Source: Prunus persica (lineage: Eukaryota; Streptophyta; Magnoliopsida; Rosales; Rosaceae). From it: DNA of 64,000 nt. The stretch spans positions 17,353,191-17,417,190 of the forward strand of contig NC_034014.1 in NCBI RefSeq assembly GCF_000346465.2, read 5' to 3'. A program made the translations under genes and the position numbers. The notes under the pieces are model-generated. The model saw nothing but the letters and a program-made list of their open reading frames with translations, was not told the origin of the DNA and ran no database searches. This document shows, one piece after another, positions 33,701-45,351 of the stretch. Position 1 is the first letter of the stretch; each line of letters opens with the position of its first letter.

Positions 33701-34485
33701 TCATGATGCCTTACAATCCAGGGTTAGTCTCCTTAACAGGATTTTGTTTTTATGATTTTCAATAAATGACAGCGTATAAACTAACCACGTCGGTGTTTTA
33801 TTTTATTGAGTCGTTTGAAACTACTAACCACGTCGGTTGTTATTTATCGTCGTGATAAATATATAATGTCGTCGATTGCTACTTTATTTCGTCATGTGAA
33901 ATAGTATAATACGTCGTTTTTGTAAATAACCGTCGTTTTTATATTAATTTTGTGCAGCCGTCATTGGATCTTGCTGATTGTGAGAGCAAAGAGGGAAACC
34001 GTCTATTTTCTGGATCCTCTGCCCGGAAATCGTGTGGTCGATGAAAAGGCCAAAAATATCGTGAACAGTGCTATAAAAATATATAATTCTCACATAGCCA
34101 GATCAGGCCGTAAAGCAGTAATTTGAAAAACTCTGTCAGGCACACCAAAGCAACCCAGCAGTGTCGAATGCGGGTATTATGTGATGCGCTTCATGAGGGA
34201 CATCATCATGGATCCTTCCTTGGCGTTTGAGAAGAAGGTAAGAAGAAATTACCTTCATACATTTTACGTCGTTTTTTGTATTATCAACGACGTCGTTGAA
34301 TAGATATACTACGTCGGTTATGAAAAATATCGTCGTCTGTGATTGAATTTCTTTTTATTTATAAACCCTAATAGTCATTGTTTATGTAGTATGCCAAGGG
34401 AAAACAGGAAGCGCCATACCCCCAAGAAGCAATTGATGAAGTCCAGAATGAATGGGCAGAGTTTGTTTGCCTTCACCTGGAATAG
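30797..34485 (+). pseudogene. CACTA Transposase_24-like/Ulp1 fusion gene, left copy, inactivated
   Basis: The exons, placed by comparison with the right copy, are about 30809-31615, 32099-32575, 32777-32875, 33114-33338, 33552-33722, 33958-34237 and 34390-34485. Damage seen: the start ATG is ATA at 30809, and there are stops at 31322-31324 (TAA), 31559-31561 (TAG), 32114-32116 (TAA) and 34124-34126 (TGA). A 123-bp tandem duplication covers the end of exon 1 and its donor. Protease residues are otherwise kept: RHWILLIV, YFLDPLPGNR and the Cys in VECGYYVMRF. The acidic exon 3 is four codons longer than in the right copy. Confidence 0.87.
31542..31787 (+). repeat. 123-bp tandem duplication at an exon/intron border
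   Basis: The segment beginning GGAAGAGAGCTAGATAGGAC and ending GTAAATAATTCT occurs twice head to tail, with no visible difference. It duplicates the last exon-1 codons and the splice donor. The right CACTA copy has only one, so the duplication is recent and postdates the split of the two arms. Confidence 0.9.
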
Positions 34486-34866
34486 GAGAATTATTGAACA
34501 CTTGATATTTATGTATAATGTACAAATTTTTGTCTATAATATATAATGTAAAAATTTGTTGAGGTTTTCTTAAATTAAAAAAAAAACAAACATACAAATT
34601 GCGTAACCGACGTGTAATACTTTTCCAACGACCTAATAAAGTCAAAAACCGTCGTTTTTTGTTGTTTCGTTTTACACAAATCCGACGTAAAAGGATATTT
34701 AGACGACGTTCTTTGAACAATTGAGTCGTTTATGGTTTACAACGTCTTCAATTTCTTAAGGGTTCAGGGTAGTACTTTGTAACGAAAGCAGTTAAGTCGT
34801 GGAATATATATTTTACGTCGGATAGTTAAATATCCGCCATGGTTTCTCATTTAAACGACGTCATTT

Positions 34867-36370
34867 CACTACTACAAAAAAGCAAAAAGACGACGGTAAA
34901 TCACCGTCATGTATTGGGTTTTTCAATGGTCGTGGAATCCACCGTCATCTTTTCCCTCATAAACCACGACGCTAAATAACTGTCGTTGTTAAAATATACA
35001 ACGTCATCAACAAATACAAAACGACGTCTTTGTACTGCAAAAAGATCTAAAAAAAGCAATCGAGGATGATAATAGACGACCAACTCTCTAAAAAAACCGT
35101 CGTTAAAAAGGAAAAATATGACACAGAACAAGGCCGCAAGATAGACATACAACGACGAAAATACAAATACGACGACGTTAAATATAATTTTCACGACAAT
35201 AAAAAATATGACGTATTTAAATACATTAGAAGACGACGTTATTGATACCTACTACGTCGCATATATAAAAACAACCGTCGTAAAATTAATTTTCCACTTC
35301 GATTTTTCGATAAAAGATGACGTGGAAATAGTTGTCAGTGTCATTATTTACGACGTATATGTTTATAGAGTAGACGTTGAAAAACTAAACAACGTCGGTT
35401 ACAAATATATGAGAGTCGTATTACAAAATTTATACGTCCTATTTTCAGAAACAAACAACGACGATAAATATTAGACGTTGTTAAATAAAACAACGTCGGA
35501 AAAAAATAAAAACAGACGTGTTTAGTCTGCTAAAGTTCTAGAAAATAGTCGAGGATGAGAATAGACGACCAACTCAAAAAAATCACCGTCGTTAAAAAGG
35601 AAAAATATGACACATATTAAAAGAACAAGGCCGCAAGATATACATACAACGACGACAATTAAAATACTACGCCGTTAAATATAATTTACACGACAAGAAA
35701 AAATATGACGTCTTTAAATACATGAGAAGACGACGTTATTGAAATCTACTACGTCTCTTATTTACAAAAAACCGTCGTGAAATAAATTTTCCACTTCGAT
35801 TTTTTTTAAAAATATGACGTGGAAATAGTTGTCAGTGTCATTATTTACGACGTATACATTTATATAGTCGACGTTGTATTTATATGTATTCATTACTCAC
35901 GACGCACTTAATAATATAGACGACGTTGAACTTCTAAACAACGTCGGTTCCAAATAAATGAGAGCCGTATTACAGAACATATAGACGGCGTAGATTATGA
36001 TGAGAGCCGTATTACAAATAACGTCGTTTAATTGTTATTAGACGGCGGTTATAATGAATTTCCGTCGGAATTCATTTCGTTCCTCTTCGTTTATAAAAGA
36101 ACTTGCGACGTGGAAAATGTATGATGACGTCGTATTTTTTAACGTTCAGATTATATATCTCGTTTTTTAGACGTCGGTATTATGGGATTGGAGTCGTGTT
36201 ATTCTGAATTACATGGCGGTTCTTAATCCTTCACGGACGTGATATCCTGAATAATTGCTTCACAATAGCGTCGTGGTTCTTCATTGTTACGTTGCTTTAA
36301 GACGTCGGTAAATATGCTGAATAACTGATTCACAATAACGTCGTGTTTTATTTGAACGTAGAAAGTGAAG
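34867..36370. repeat. Dense CACTA subterminal motif array with a tandem duplication of about 490 bp
   Basis: The words ACGACG, ACGTCG, CGTCGT and CGACGT occur every few tens of bases. The block around 35,060-35,350 (from AATCGAGGATGA to TTTACGACGTATA) is repeated at about 35,551-35,855 with about 490-bp spacing and scattered differences. TNPA-type proteins of CACTA elements bind such subterminal repeats; the assignment to binding sites is by analogy. Confidence 0.7.
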
Positions 36371-36427
36371 AAATCGCATTACAATATATTACAAAATTAA
36401 TGTCATACACTGCCAATTACATAAGCA

Positions 36428-37600
36428 TCATTCAATCCATATATCTTCACACCCATCTCGAATATTTTGACCGCCTAACTCACCTACCAGTTCATCAAAT
36501 GTGTCAACATTTGGCATCCCTCTAGTAAATGGCTCACACTCAATTATCACATCACCTAAGACTTCATCACCAATAACATCATTATATTCTCTATTAGGCA
36601 TTGATAACACTACCGACCAACCACGATGCATCGGGTCGTCAACAAAAAATATTTGTTTGACTTGAGAAGCCAAAACAAATTGGTCATTCCTATGTCCAAT
36701 TTTACTCAAATCTACAAGGGTAAATCCAAGTTCGTCGACTACAAGACCAGAACTATCTATCCAATCACACCTAAAGACTGGGATTGTAAACTTTTGGTAG
36801 TCAAGGTCCCAAATTTCTTGAATGACACCATAGAAACCCATATTTGAGAGAATTGGGTTTTTATCCTTGGCACTAGCAACTTGCATGGTATGTGCAAGTA
36901 AATAAACTCCACTATTTTGAGTTGTCCGCACATCATCTTGTGCCTTGATATTGAATTTAATACCTTTAATAAGATAGCTCCTATATAATGGCACTGACAT
37001 ATTTGGACCAGCTGCTAGCCACCTTAAATTTTCTGATACGCCATGATTGTCTTCCTCAAGTTCACTTTGAACCTGCAAATTAATCATATCTTAATTCAAT
37101 CTAACATATAAATAAGAAGAAAATTAAAAGAGAAATATGTTATTCAACAACATATACCTTGAAGCGTAGCCATTGAATGAAAGTGCTATTGTGCTTATCC
37201 TGCAGCCACTTTGTTCTCTTTCTAAATTTTGGATAAGCAGTCTTGATGTGAATCATATGTTGCCTACATGACACGAAAAATTCAAGCATTACGGTCCTAA
37301 ATATAGAAGATAAACATAAGAAATAATTTAAAATGGAAACTTAAAGAATAAAGCTCATACGTACTCGATATAAGGTAGGACTTCCTCCGTATTCTCCAAG
37401 ACATATAGATGTGCTTGATTCAACAGGTCCTGATCAACTACGCTCACTGTGCAACCTGATAATGGCTTTGAAAGTCCCATCTTTTGGCTTGAAGGCACTC
37501 CAACTGTACTAACATCAGATAAATGCTGAGTACAACACTCTACCGCTTCTTCAGCTATATACCGCTCAGCAATTATATAATTTTAAAAATTAAGTTTATA
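36428..37600 (-). pseudogene. C-terminal tail of a CACTA transposase (end of DUF4218 plus DUF4216)
   Basis: The first piece (about 37,575-37,374) reads IIAERYIAEEAVECCTQHLS, as at the end of DUF4218. The next exon, ending at 37158, contains KRTKWLQDKHNSTFIQWLRF. The last exon, 37072-36428, gives DUF4216: VPVYxx-like NMSVPLYRSYLIKGIKFNIK, then VFRCDWIDSSGLVVDELGFT with VDLSKIGHRNDQFVLASQVK. In complete CACTA transposases these domains follow Transposase_21, which holds the catalytic core; no trace of it is found upstream (37,600-37,920). Remaining exons are open with usable splice sites, so the loss looks like one internal deletion. Confidence 0.8.
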
Positions 37601-38365
37601 AAAGGGTTTATGGTTTTACAGCCTAATATATACCCTAGACTACCGAAAAATTATACTTTAAAAATAAACCCCAATAAATAACAACCCTAATCTCTAAACC
37701 CTAAACCATAAAACTAGAAGTGATTTTATGACTCATCAAAACAATTTTGTTTTGGATGTTCATTTTAAATTTTTGTTATTCAAAATGAACTTTTTCAAGG
37801 TTTAGGGGGAAGAAAATATATCAATGACTTCATAGGAGTTGACTTTGCATTTTTCTGATTTATTTTAAATTTATTTTGAATATTTTGATATAAAAATAAT
37901 AAAATATTCTTATCACAACAACAAACCACGTCGGTGTTAATAAATTGTAGACGTTGTAAATTGTAATAGACGTCTAAGTTGTTAAAATGACGTCGTTTAA
38001 ATGAGAAACGATGGCGGATATTTAACTATCCGACGTAAAATATATATTCCTCGACTTAACCGCTGTCGTTAGAAAGTACTACCCTGAACCCTTAAGAAAT
38101 TGAAGACGTTGTAAACCATAAACGACTCCATTGTTCAAAGAACGTCGTCTAAATATCCTTTTACGTCGGATTTGTTTAAAACGAAACCACAAAAAACGAC
38201 GGCTTTTGACTTTATTACGTCGTTGGAAAATTATTACACGTCGGTAACGCATTTTGTATGTTTGTTTTTGTTTTTACTTTAAGAAAACCTCAACAAATTT
38301 TTACATTATATATTATAGACAAAATTTGTACATTATACATAAATATCAAGTGTTCAATAATTCCC

Positions 38366-41300
38366 CTATTCCAGTTGAAGGCAAACAAACTCTGCCCATT
38401 CATTCCGGACTTCATCAATTGCTTCTTGGGGGTATGGCTCTTCCTGTTTTCCCTTCGCATACTGCATAAAAACAATGACTATTAGGGTTTATAAATAAAA
38501 GGAAATTCAATCACAGACGACCATAACCGACGTAGTATATCTATTCAACGACGGTAATTTTACATGACCGTCGTTGATAATACAAAAAACGACGTAAAAT
38601 GTTTGAAGGTTATTTCTTCTTACCTTCTTCTCAAACCCCAAGGAAGGATCCATGATGATGTCCTTCATGAAGCGCATCACGTAATACCCGCATTCGACAT
38701 TGATGGGTTGCTTTGGTGTGCCTGACAGAGTTTTCCAAATGACTGCCTTACGGCTTGATCTGGCTATGTGGGAATTATAAATTTTTATGGCACTGTTCAC
38801 GATGTTTTTGGCCTCTTCATCGACCACACGATTTCCTGGCAGAGGATCCAGAAAATAGACTGTTTCCCTCTTTGCTCTTACAATCAGCAAGATCCAATGA
38901 CGGCTGCACAAAATTAATATAAAAACGACGGTTATTTACAAAAAACGACGTATTATAATATTTCACACGACGAAATAAAGTAGCAATCGACGACATTATA
39001 TATTTATCACGACGATAAATAACTACCGACGTGGTTAGTCGTTTCAAACGACTCAATAAAATAAAACACCGACGTGGTTAGTTTATACGCTGTCATTTAT
39101 TGAAAATCATAAAAATAAAATCCTGTTAAGGAGACTAACCCTGGATTGTAAGGCATCAGGAAAATCTGTTCACCGTCAGTCTTCTGAAGTCGTGATGCTA
39201 CCATTCGTGATCTGTCAGCTATTGTGCCAGAGCTGGCACTAACTGTAGCAGGGTCGATAAAGCCAACCATTGTGCACATATTTGCTTGTTTTAAAACATC
39301 GTGTAAGTACCTAAATATATAAAATAATATAAACAAGTCAGCGCAAAAAAAACACATGACGGTTATGTATAACAAAACGACGTATTATAAGGTTTCACAC
39401 GACGTACTGAAATAGACAACGACGTTATAATAAATTTATCACGACGGTACATATTAACGACGTGGTTAGTTAGTTAAGACGACGCAATAAATAAACCAAC
39501 GACGTATTATTTTAGAATGACAAACCTCATATATACAGCAATGATTGTAGCTCCTATTTCCTCCATGCCTGCAAATTGTGTAATATCTTCAGGCAGGAGG
39601 AAGGTATCGCGCTCTAGACCAAAGACCTCCTTATCAATTGTAAAGTGCAGGGTCTTATCCTGAGGCACGAGTGTCGTTTCCACATAACGACAAAGGATTT
39701 GTAAAGAAGATGGCGCCTCCATATTTGAATAATCAACAACTTTATTAACCTGTTTAAAGAAATAAAAAAAATGACGTGGTAATTCAATAAAAACGACGGT
39801 TTAAGGAATAAAACGTCGTCTGAAAACAATTTAAACGACGGTGAAAAAACCGTCGTGGTGAATTATTTATTACGTCTTAGAAAACAATTCCGCCGTCTAA
39901 GTTGTAAACAAACGACGGTTTAAAGAAAAATATCGACGTCTGGAATTTTGAAAAACAAATAAAAAAGGCAAAGTTATGTGAACATACCTGGTCGTCATCT
40001 TCTTTCTGCTTTTCATCTTGTTTTTCTTCTTTATTCTCTTCATCTATGACGTCGGGAATGATTAACTCCGTCGTCTAAAAACCACAAAGTTTTAAAAATA
40101 ACGACGTTTAATGGCGTGTAAAACAAGTAAACTAAATACGACGTGGTATTGAAATACAAACGACAGTTTACTTTTAAAATCGTCGTGGTATGTATTTCAA
40201 ACGACGGTTTTATTAATAATAACGACGTCTAATGGTTTTTAAAAAAACAGAGAATTCAAAGTTCAGATATGTTACCTTTTCTTCCTGATGTTTTCCATTT
40301 TTGGCAGTATCATCCTCAAAATGCTGGGATCTCACATCACCTCCAGAGCAGCTTGCTTTGTCAGACATTGGATTTTTGGGACTTTGGCTAATTCTGGGTT
40401 TAAGCATGCTTGGATCAAAATTGGGAATCAATTGGGAAAGCTGACTCAGGAAATGCTCCCTCTCAGCCTCTACCAATTGTTTCGTTCTAGCCTCCATCCT
40501 TAAAGCCTCTTCCCTTGCCTTAGCCTCCATCTTTCTAGTCTCTTCTTGAAGGAGAACTCTTAAACTGTCCTTCAAACGGTCGTCAAAGCTCACTCTCTGT
40601 GGTTTGGGTAAATTGAAATATTGCTTTGGTGAGATCCCAGCACCTACTCCTCTGACTCTGCCTGGATGCTCGGGGCCCAAAGCCATGGTCAGCACATCAT
40701 TGCTGCCAGAGACGGTGACTTTGCCTTCCGAGACTTGTTTTTGCAAATCATCCTGAAACAAAGATATATAAAAAAGTAAGAACAAAAACACACGACGGTT
40801 ATTTATATACAAACGACGTATTATATAATTTCACACGACGCAATAACATATAAATCGACGTTATTATAATTTATCACGACGGTAGCTATACCGACGTGGT
40901 TAGTTTTTTAAAACGACGAACTTAATAAACCACCGACGTCTTATGTAACAGAGGGATGATTCAATATTCAAACCTTTAACGACGTTGTTTAAAACATTTC
41001 GACGTAGTAATTTACTACAGACGACGCGAAATTGAACCACCGACATCTTATGCTATAATTACAGAAAACAGAGTTGTGATTCCTATTTAGACCTTTAACG
41101 ACGTGTTTTAAAAAATGTCGACGTGGTAATATCATTCACACGACGCAAAATATAACATAAGACGTAATAAGAATTATTCACAGTTTAATAAAAATTTAAA
41201 ACAGAGTGAGTAGGCTTACAATTAATTTTGCTTTCTCTGCCACCTTTGGATCAGGGATGTTACCATGTTTGTCCTGTCTAGCTCTCTTCCATAAGGTAGA

Positions 41301-42041
41301 TCGATCAATTTCTACCCCAGGCATGGTTTCCTCTAATTGATCCTCCAAACCAGCATATCCTTTTCGAGACAATCGATGATTGTACTCGAGTTTCTCCCTA
41401 ATCTGTGCATGTTGAGAATGCACAGACTCAAAATCTTTGGATAACCTTGAAGCTACAAAGGCATCCCATTGTGCTTTCTCTATGAATTTACATGTTTCAG
41501 GGGGTTGGCTTAATCTCTCCCTGTCATTGGTGTATGGAAGGATATAATGCCTCGTTAGTGTAGACTTGAAATCCTTCCATTTCTTGGCAGCAGAAGCTAA
41601 GACAGAGTTCTTGCCCCCTTGACCTACTACAAAAGCAATGTCAACTGCTTCCCAAATCTGCTCCTTTATATCCTTGGGGATTTGAGCCCATTTCAAGTCC
41701 ACAAGTGGGACTCTGGAGCGTGCCAACACACCAATATAGGACTGCATCTCACTGTGTGCTTGGCCAATTCCTTTCCCCCTTTTATTGTACTCAACAATTG
41801 GCCTCAGTTTCTGAAGTTTTCTCTTCACAACACGAGGCATTGTGCTCATACCTCGACCAGCCTTTGAATCATCAGAGATTGTTGTCGCGCTGGTTGGTTC
41901 TGTATCAGCAGATGATGAAGCAAACTTCATCTTCTTCGAAGACTTCATTATCTTCGAACACTTCTCTTGAGGAGGTACTTGCTCCTTACCTCCATTTTTG
42001 TTGGAGCCAGAATCCTTACTTTGGTCTTGGTGAGAAACCAT
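38366..42041 (-). CDS. CACTA-encoded Transposase_24-like/Ulp1 (C48) protease fusion, seven exons, 718 aa
   Basis: Exons: 42041-41220, 40752-40276, 40074-39988, 39749-39526, 39310-39140, 38903-38624 and 38461-38366. All junctions are GT-AG, and the phases join to 719 codons including TAG. Residues 1-274 carry a basic N-terminus and the plant transposase Ptta/En/Spm (Transposase_24) region (MPRVVKRKLQKLRPIVEYNK, WKDFKSTLTRHYI). Residues about 275-433 are helical (EAKAREEALRMEARTKQLVE), and 434-462 are acidic. The C48 protease occupies about 480-718 with H596 (RHWILLIV), D613 (YFLDPLPG), Q659 and C665 (VECGYYVMRFM), so the catalytic set is complete. The start is ATG 42041; an untranslated exon probably ends at about 42915. 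Such fusions occur in plant CACTA elements. The role of the protease is unknown; SUMO removal from transposition or silencing proteins is a guess. Confidence 0.88.
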
Positions 42042-43494
42042 TTTTACAGACAAAACTGCAAGTGAAAATATTTCAAGAAAAGATTAAGAACACAAACGAC
42101 GGTTATTAATAAAAGACGACGTATGATATGATTTTAAACGACGCAATGAAATAATATCAGACGTAATAAATGTTTAAAACCAAGGTAATTAAACAACGAC
42201 GAAATAATTAACTACAAACGACGTAATAATAAACTATAAACGACGGAATATTTATATAACGTCGTGGTATTGATGTTCACACGACGTCAGTAGTAATATA
42301 CCGTCGTCTATATAAGGATCCAAAACCCTTCTTTCTTTCTCTGTGAATGTTTGATTGCAGATTTGATTTTTCTGAACCATGGTTTTTGTTTTCTAATTTG
42401 ATAAAATACAAGGCCAAGAAAGAAATTTTTGGAATCTTATATAGACGACGGTATTTTAATATGACGTCGTGGTATTAACATTCACACGACGTAAAACAAT
42501 AAGATACTGTCGTCTATATTAGATACCAACCCTAATTTCTTTTTCTTTATATTTTATCAAATTAGGGAAAAACAAAAACCATTGTTCAGAGAAATCAAAC
42601 CTGCAATTAAACAAGCAAATAAAAAAAAGACTATAATTTTAAAAACAACTTTGTCAATTTTCAGACGACGCTAGAACGACTGACAAACCGTCGTGGTCTA
42701 CATATTTAACCACGTAAATAAGAAGCTACCGTCGTCTTATTTAGTTGAGGTAGTTGTCTTCAAAGTTGGAAACTTTCCCTCTTTGTCTGTATATTTTTTC
42801 GAACTTGGAAAGAAGTAAAATGATTTTGGCCAGAAAAAAGGTAAAAAGATTTTTCAAACAAAAAACGTATGAGCATGCAAAACAGCAACCAAAATAGTGA
42901 AAATGAAAGCTTACCTTTTGCGTGCAATGAAAGCAAGAGGAAGACGATCGATGTTTAAGTTCAGAGACGACGAAGAAGACGAGAGGAAGACGATGAGATA
43001 CTCTGAAAGTGCTCTGACAAGGAAAAAAGTCTAAAAGTTTTCTCTGGGAGATTGAAATTTTTAATCGGGTTTGGAAACAGTGCATGTGTAAGTCAGGTAC
43101 ACGAAAAGTTGCTTACATATAAAACCATTTCAAAAAATAATACGGCGGTTACATATAACTACGACGTATAAATTACAAAATACGACAGTACGTTTAACTT
43201 CGGACGTGGTAAATAAGTACGACAGTAGTGTTGTAGGTACCGTCGTAGTAAACTCAAAAATTAAAGTACATAAGTAATAACTCGCGTCATGGTAGATCAT
43301 TTAACACGTCGGTTTTATTAATGTACCGACGTGGATTTATGTAATATACGTCGGTAATAACGACGTTGATTTTGTAATTTAATCGGCGGTTTTTTTGTAA
43401 GGACCGCCGTTGGTTTTAAAAATTTATTCTATAAATTTGTCGCTTTCATTCATTTTCGGTTTACATTTAGGGTTCCAAGTTCTTCCTCTCTCAG

Positions 43495-43935
43495 AGACAC
43501 TGTCTCTCACATCTCAAAGACAGTAATTTGGATGTCTTTCTCAAAGAGAAATTGAGCTTACTCGCATCAAATCTATGTCCACAAGAAGAAGCTTGTCAAC
43601 TAGCCTTCTCACTTCCTTGATCAAGCCTGATAGGACATTTAGTGCTTCTGAATACTCCTTGCTTTCCATCAAAAGAGATGCAAGCCTGGCCTCCACTCGC
43701 TGTCGAAGGAAAGTTCGCTTCTCAGGGAAATCTGAAGATCAGATGTGCCTGATCCTCTGCTTGATTTTCTTGGCTAAGAAGATCCGTCAGATTTGTGATA
43801 GCCTCTTCCTTTATCCGTAGAGCTTCAGAAGAAGAAGATGGGTTTCAAGAATGCGATAAAGAATAGAAATGGCTTCATGAATACGATAAAGCATAAGCAA
43901 TCGAATCAGTGCTTTGAACTATACTCTGAACTATA
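43495..43935 (-). pseudogene. Captured RPN6 (PSMD11) fragment in the right CACTA arm
   Basis: Same captured fragment as at 28880-29300, read on the opposite strand: SEALRIKEEAITNLTDLL-like sequence near 43,800, and KRTFLRQRVEARLASLLMES with the following KEYSEAL and GLIKEVRRL near 43,700-43,600. The first codons (MSSSYLPAT) are lost here and a short duplicated phrase (GAACTATACAAGTC) lies just outside. Position within the element is the same as in the left arm, so capture happened before the two copies arose. Confidence 0.78.
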
Positions 43936-44876
43936 CAAGTCAATGCTTTGAACTATACAAGTCCTGCAGAAAGATAAAGGACCAAACTGTTAAAGAAACT
44001 GAAACTATTAAAGAAACCATAAACTAACACGACGCAATATTTGTTTTGCGACATGGAATCTTTTCATTTAACGTCGTTAGGTTTAATATAACCGACGTGG
44101 ATTTGAATTGTTAAAATTATGAATAGAAATTTTTTTCCCGTGACCTTTCAGTTTATTTTTCATTACAGTGCGTTATAAATAGAGTTTTTTTTCCGGAGGA
44201 AATTTAAAATGAAGGAAATTAATGTTCTGGATTATGTAAAGTTTCTTTTTTGGATGACAGATTTCAATTCTTGTCATTAAGTAGATCTACCGACGTAGGA
44301 TAAGAAAATAAAGGAAAAAATTGTTAACAAAAATTCTTATTAAGACGACGGTTTAAATTAAAGGTACGACGTATAAAATTAATAAATACGACGTTAAATT
44401 TTATAGTACGATTTAAAGATAACGTCGTAGAACTATACGAGAATGACGCCGATATATTTATATTTTCCGTCGTTGTACATTAATTTAATACGGCGACATT
44501 TTGTATTTTAAAGCCGTGGATTTGTTTGTAATTATACGGCGTCTTATACGAAAATTTAGTCGTGTTATTTTATGAGTAAAAACGGCGGCTTTTATTGAAA
44601 TCGTCGTCTTTACTTTCTACGTTGGTCGATTCATAACTTCTGCCGTTCTTTGTTGGCTTTGATTTTACACTGCGGAAAATCTGTTTCAAATAGACGTCGA
44701 TTTTTTAATTAGGTACGTCGTTGTTTTTGAACAGCCATTTGAATCTCCATTTTTAGTTGTCTAAGGTGGTATTACACGACGGTGTTTTTAAAACCGTCGT
44801 CTTTTTAAAAACCACGACGGTTTTCACTTTGACCGTCGTTGTTTTCTGGTCGTCTTTTTCACTTTTTGTAGTAGTG

Positions 44877-45351
44877 CTAATTAACTTTTGTTTTACCTTC
44901 TTGTTCTGGGAAATTGTGGGGCTTGCTATTTTTAATTTTGAATTATTTTTTATGGGTTTACATTATGTGGTTTTTGGTTTTTCATCAATAGAGAGTTTAG
45001 TTTTTCATGCATGATAGCACTTGCCACGGTTAAGAAACGTATGAAAGAGAGATGGCAACGATTGCAGACATCTTAACCATGGTCTGAGTACTTTCCACCA
45101 GTGTTCATCCATTCACAAAAATCAAAATGCCTTTCTGACTTACATAAACCACACTATCCGATGACTTATGTTCTTGCATCTTAACACTATCCTTGGCTTT
45201 GAGGTTTTGTCTTATAATTTCAAAGATGTTGTATTAGGATTCTAGGACAGTGTGTGTGGCACATTTGGTTTGTTTTGAATAGATATGAGTTAATTGTGAA
45301 TCGTGTTATTATTGGGTATAAGTTTGGTAGTAGAAGTGATGTCCTTGACAT
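44877..45351. other. Spacer between the CACTA block and a hAT-type MITE
   Basis: No gene and no clear repeat. It does not continue the LTR-like fragment that borders the CACTA block on its left side, so the two flanks do not reconstruct one empty site. Confidence 0.5.

Larger units (their letters stand above)
27783..34866 (+). mobile_element. CACTA element, left copy: 3'-truncated and decayed, left arm of a giant inverted repeat
   Basis: It starts with CACAACTACAAAAAGTG, which differs at one base from the CACTACTACAAAAAGTG end of the right copy. It then follows the right copy (read from 44876 downward) through the same order: terminal motifs, RPN6 fragment, leader exon, Transposase_24-like exons, Ulp1 exons, 3' flank. 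The match stops at 34866 after CGTCATTT, where the other copy's terminus begins directly. A 123-bp tandem duplication (about 31542-31787) and several point mutations are private to this copy. No 3-bp target duplication was found. Confidence 0.85.
34867..44876 (-). mobile_element. CACTA (En/Spm) element, right copy, 10.0 kb with both termini
   Basis: The left border reads CACTACTACAAAAAAGC and the complement of the right border reads CACTACTACAAAAAGTG, i.e. a CACTA inverted repeat of about 14-15 bp. Read from 44876 downward the order is: motif array, RPN6 fragment, leader exon, seven-exon Transposase_24/Ulp1 gene, a truncated DUF4218-DUF4216 transposase tail, then 1.5 kb of dense motif array. 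The TNPD-type transposase (Transposase_21) is missing, so the copy needs a helper. Flanks are TTT and CTA, not a matching 3-bp duplication. Bases 37,988-44,876 pair with the left copy as an inverted repeat; 34,867-37,987 are the loop. Confidence 0.88.

Noticed and set aside
34907..35474. Frames of 88-95 codons in the CACTA loop
   Set aside because: They run through the motif array and consist of Asp/Val/Tyr strings created by ACGACG/GTCGTC words.
27800..36370. Regular short CG-rich repeats that might suggest a CRISPR-like or satellite array
   Set aside because: Spacing is irregular, units are only 6-9 bases, they occur in both orientations and they lie between CACTA termini; they are transposon motifs in a plant genome.
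36626..36847. 73-codon plus-strand frame
   Set aside because: Shadow of the DUF4216 exon on the minus strand, whose protein is recognised.
37675..37715. CCCTAAACC words resembling telomere repeats
   Set aside because: Only two or three imperfect units in AT-rich DNA; not an array.
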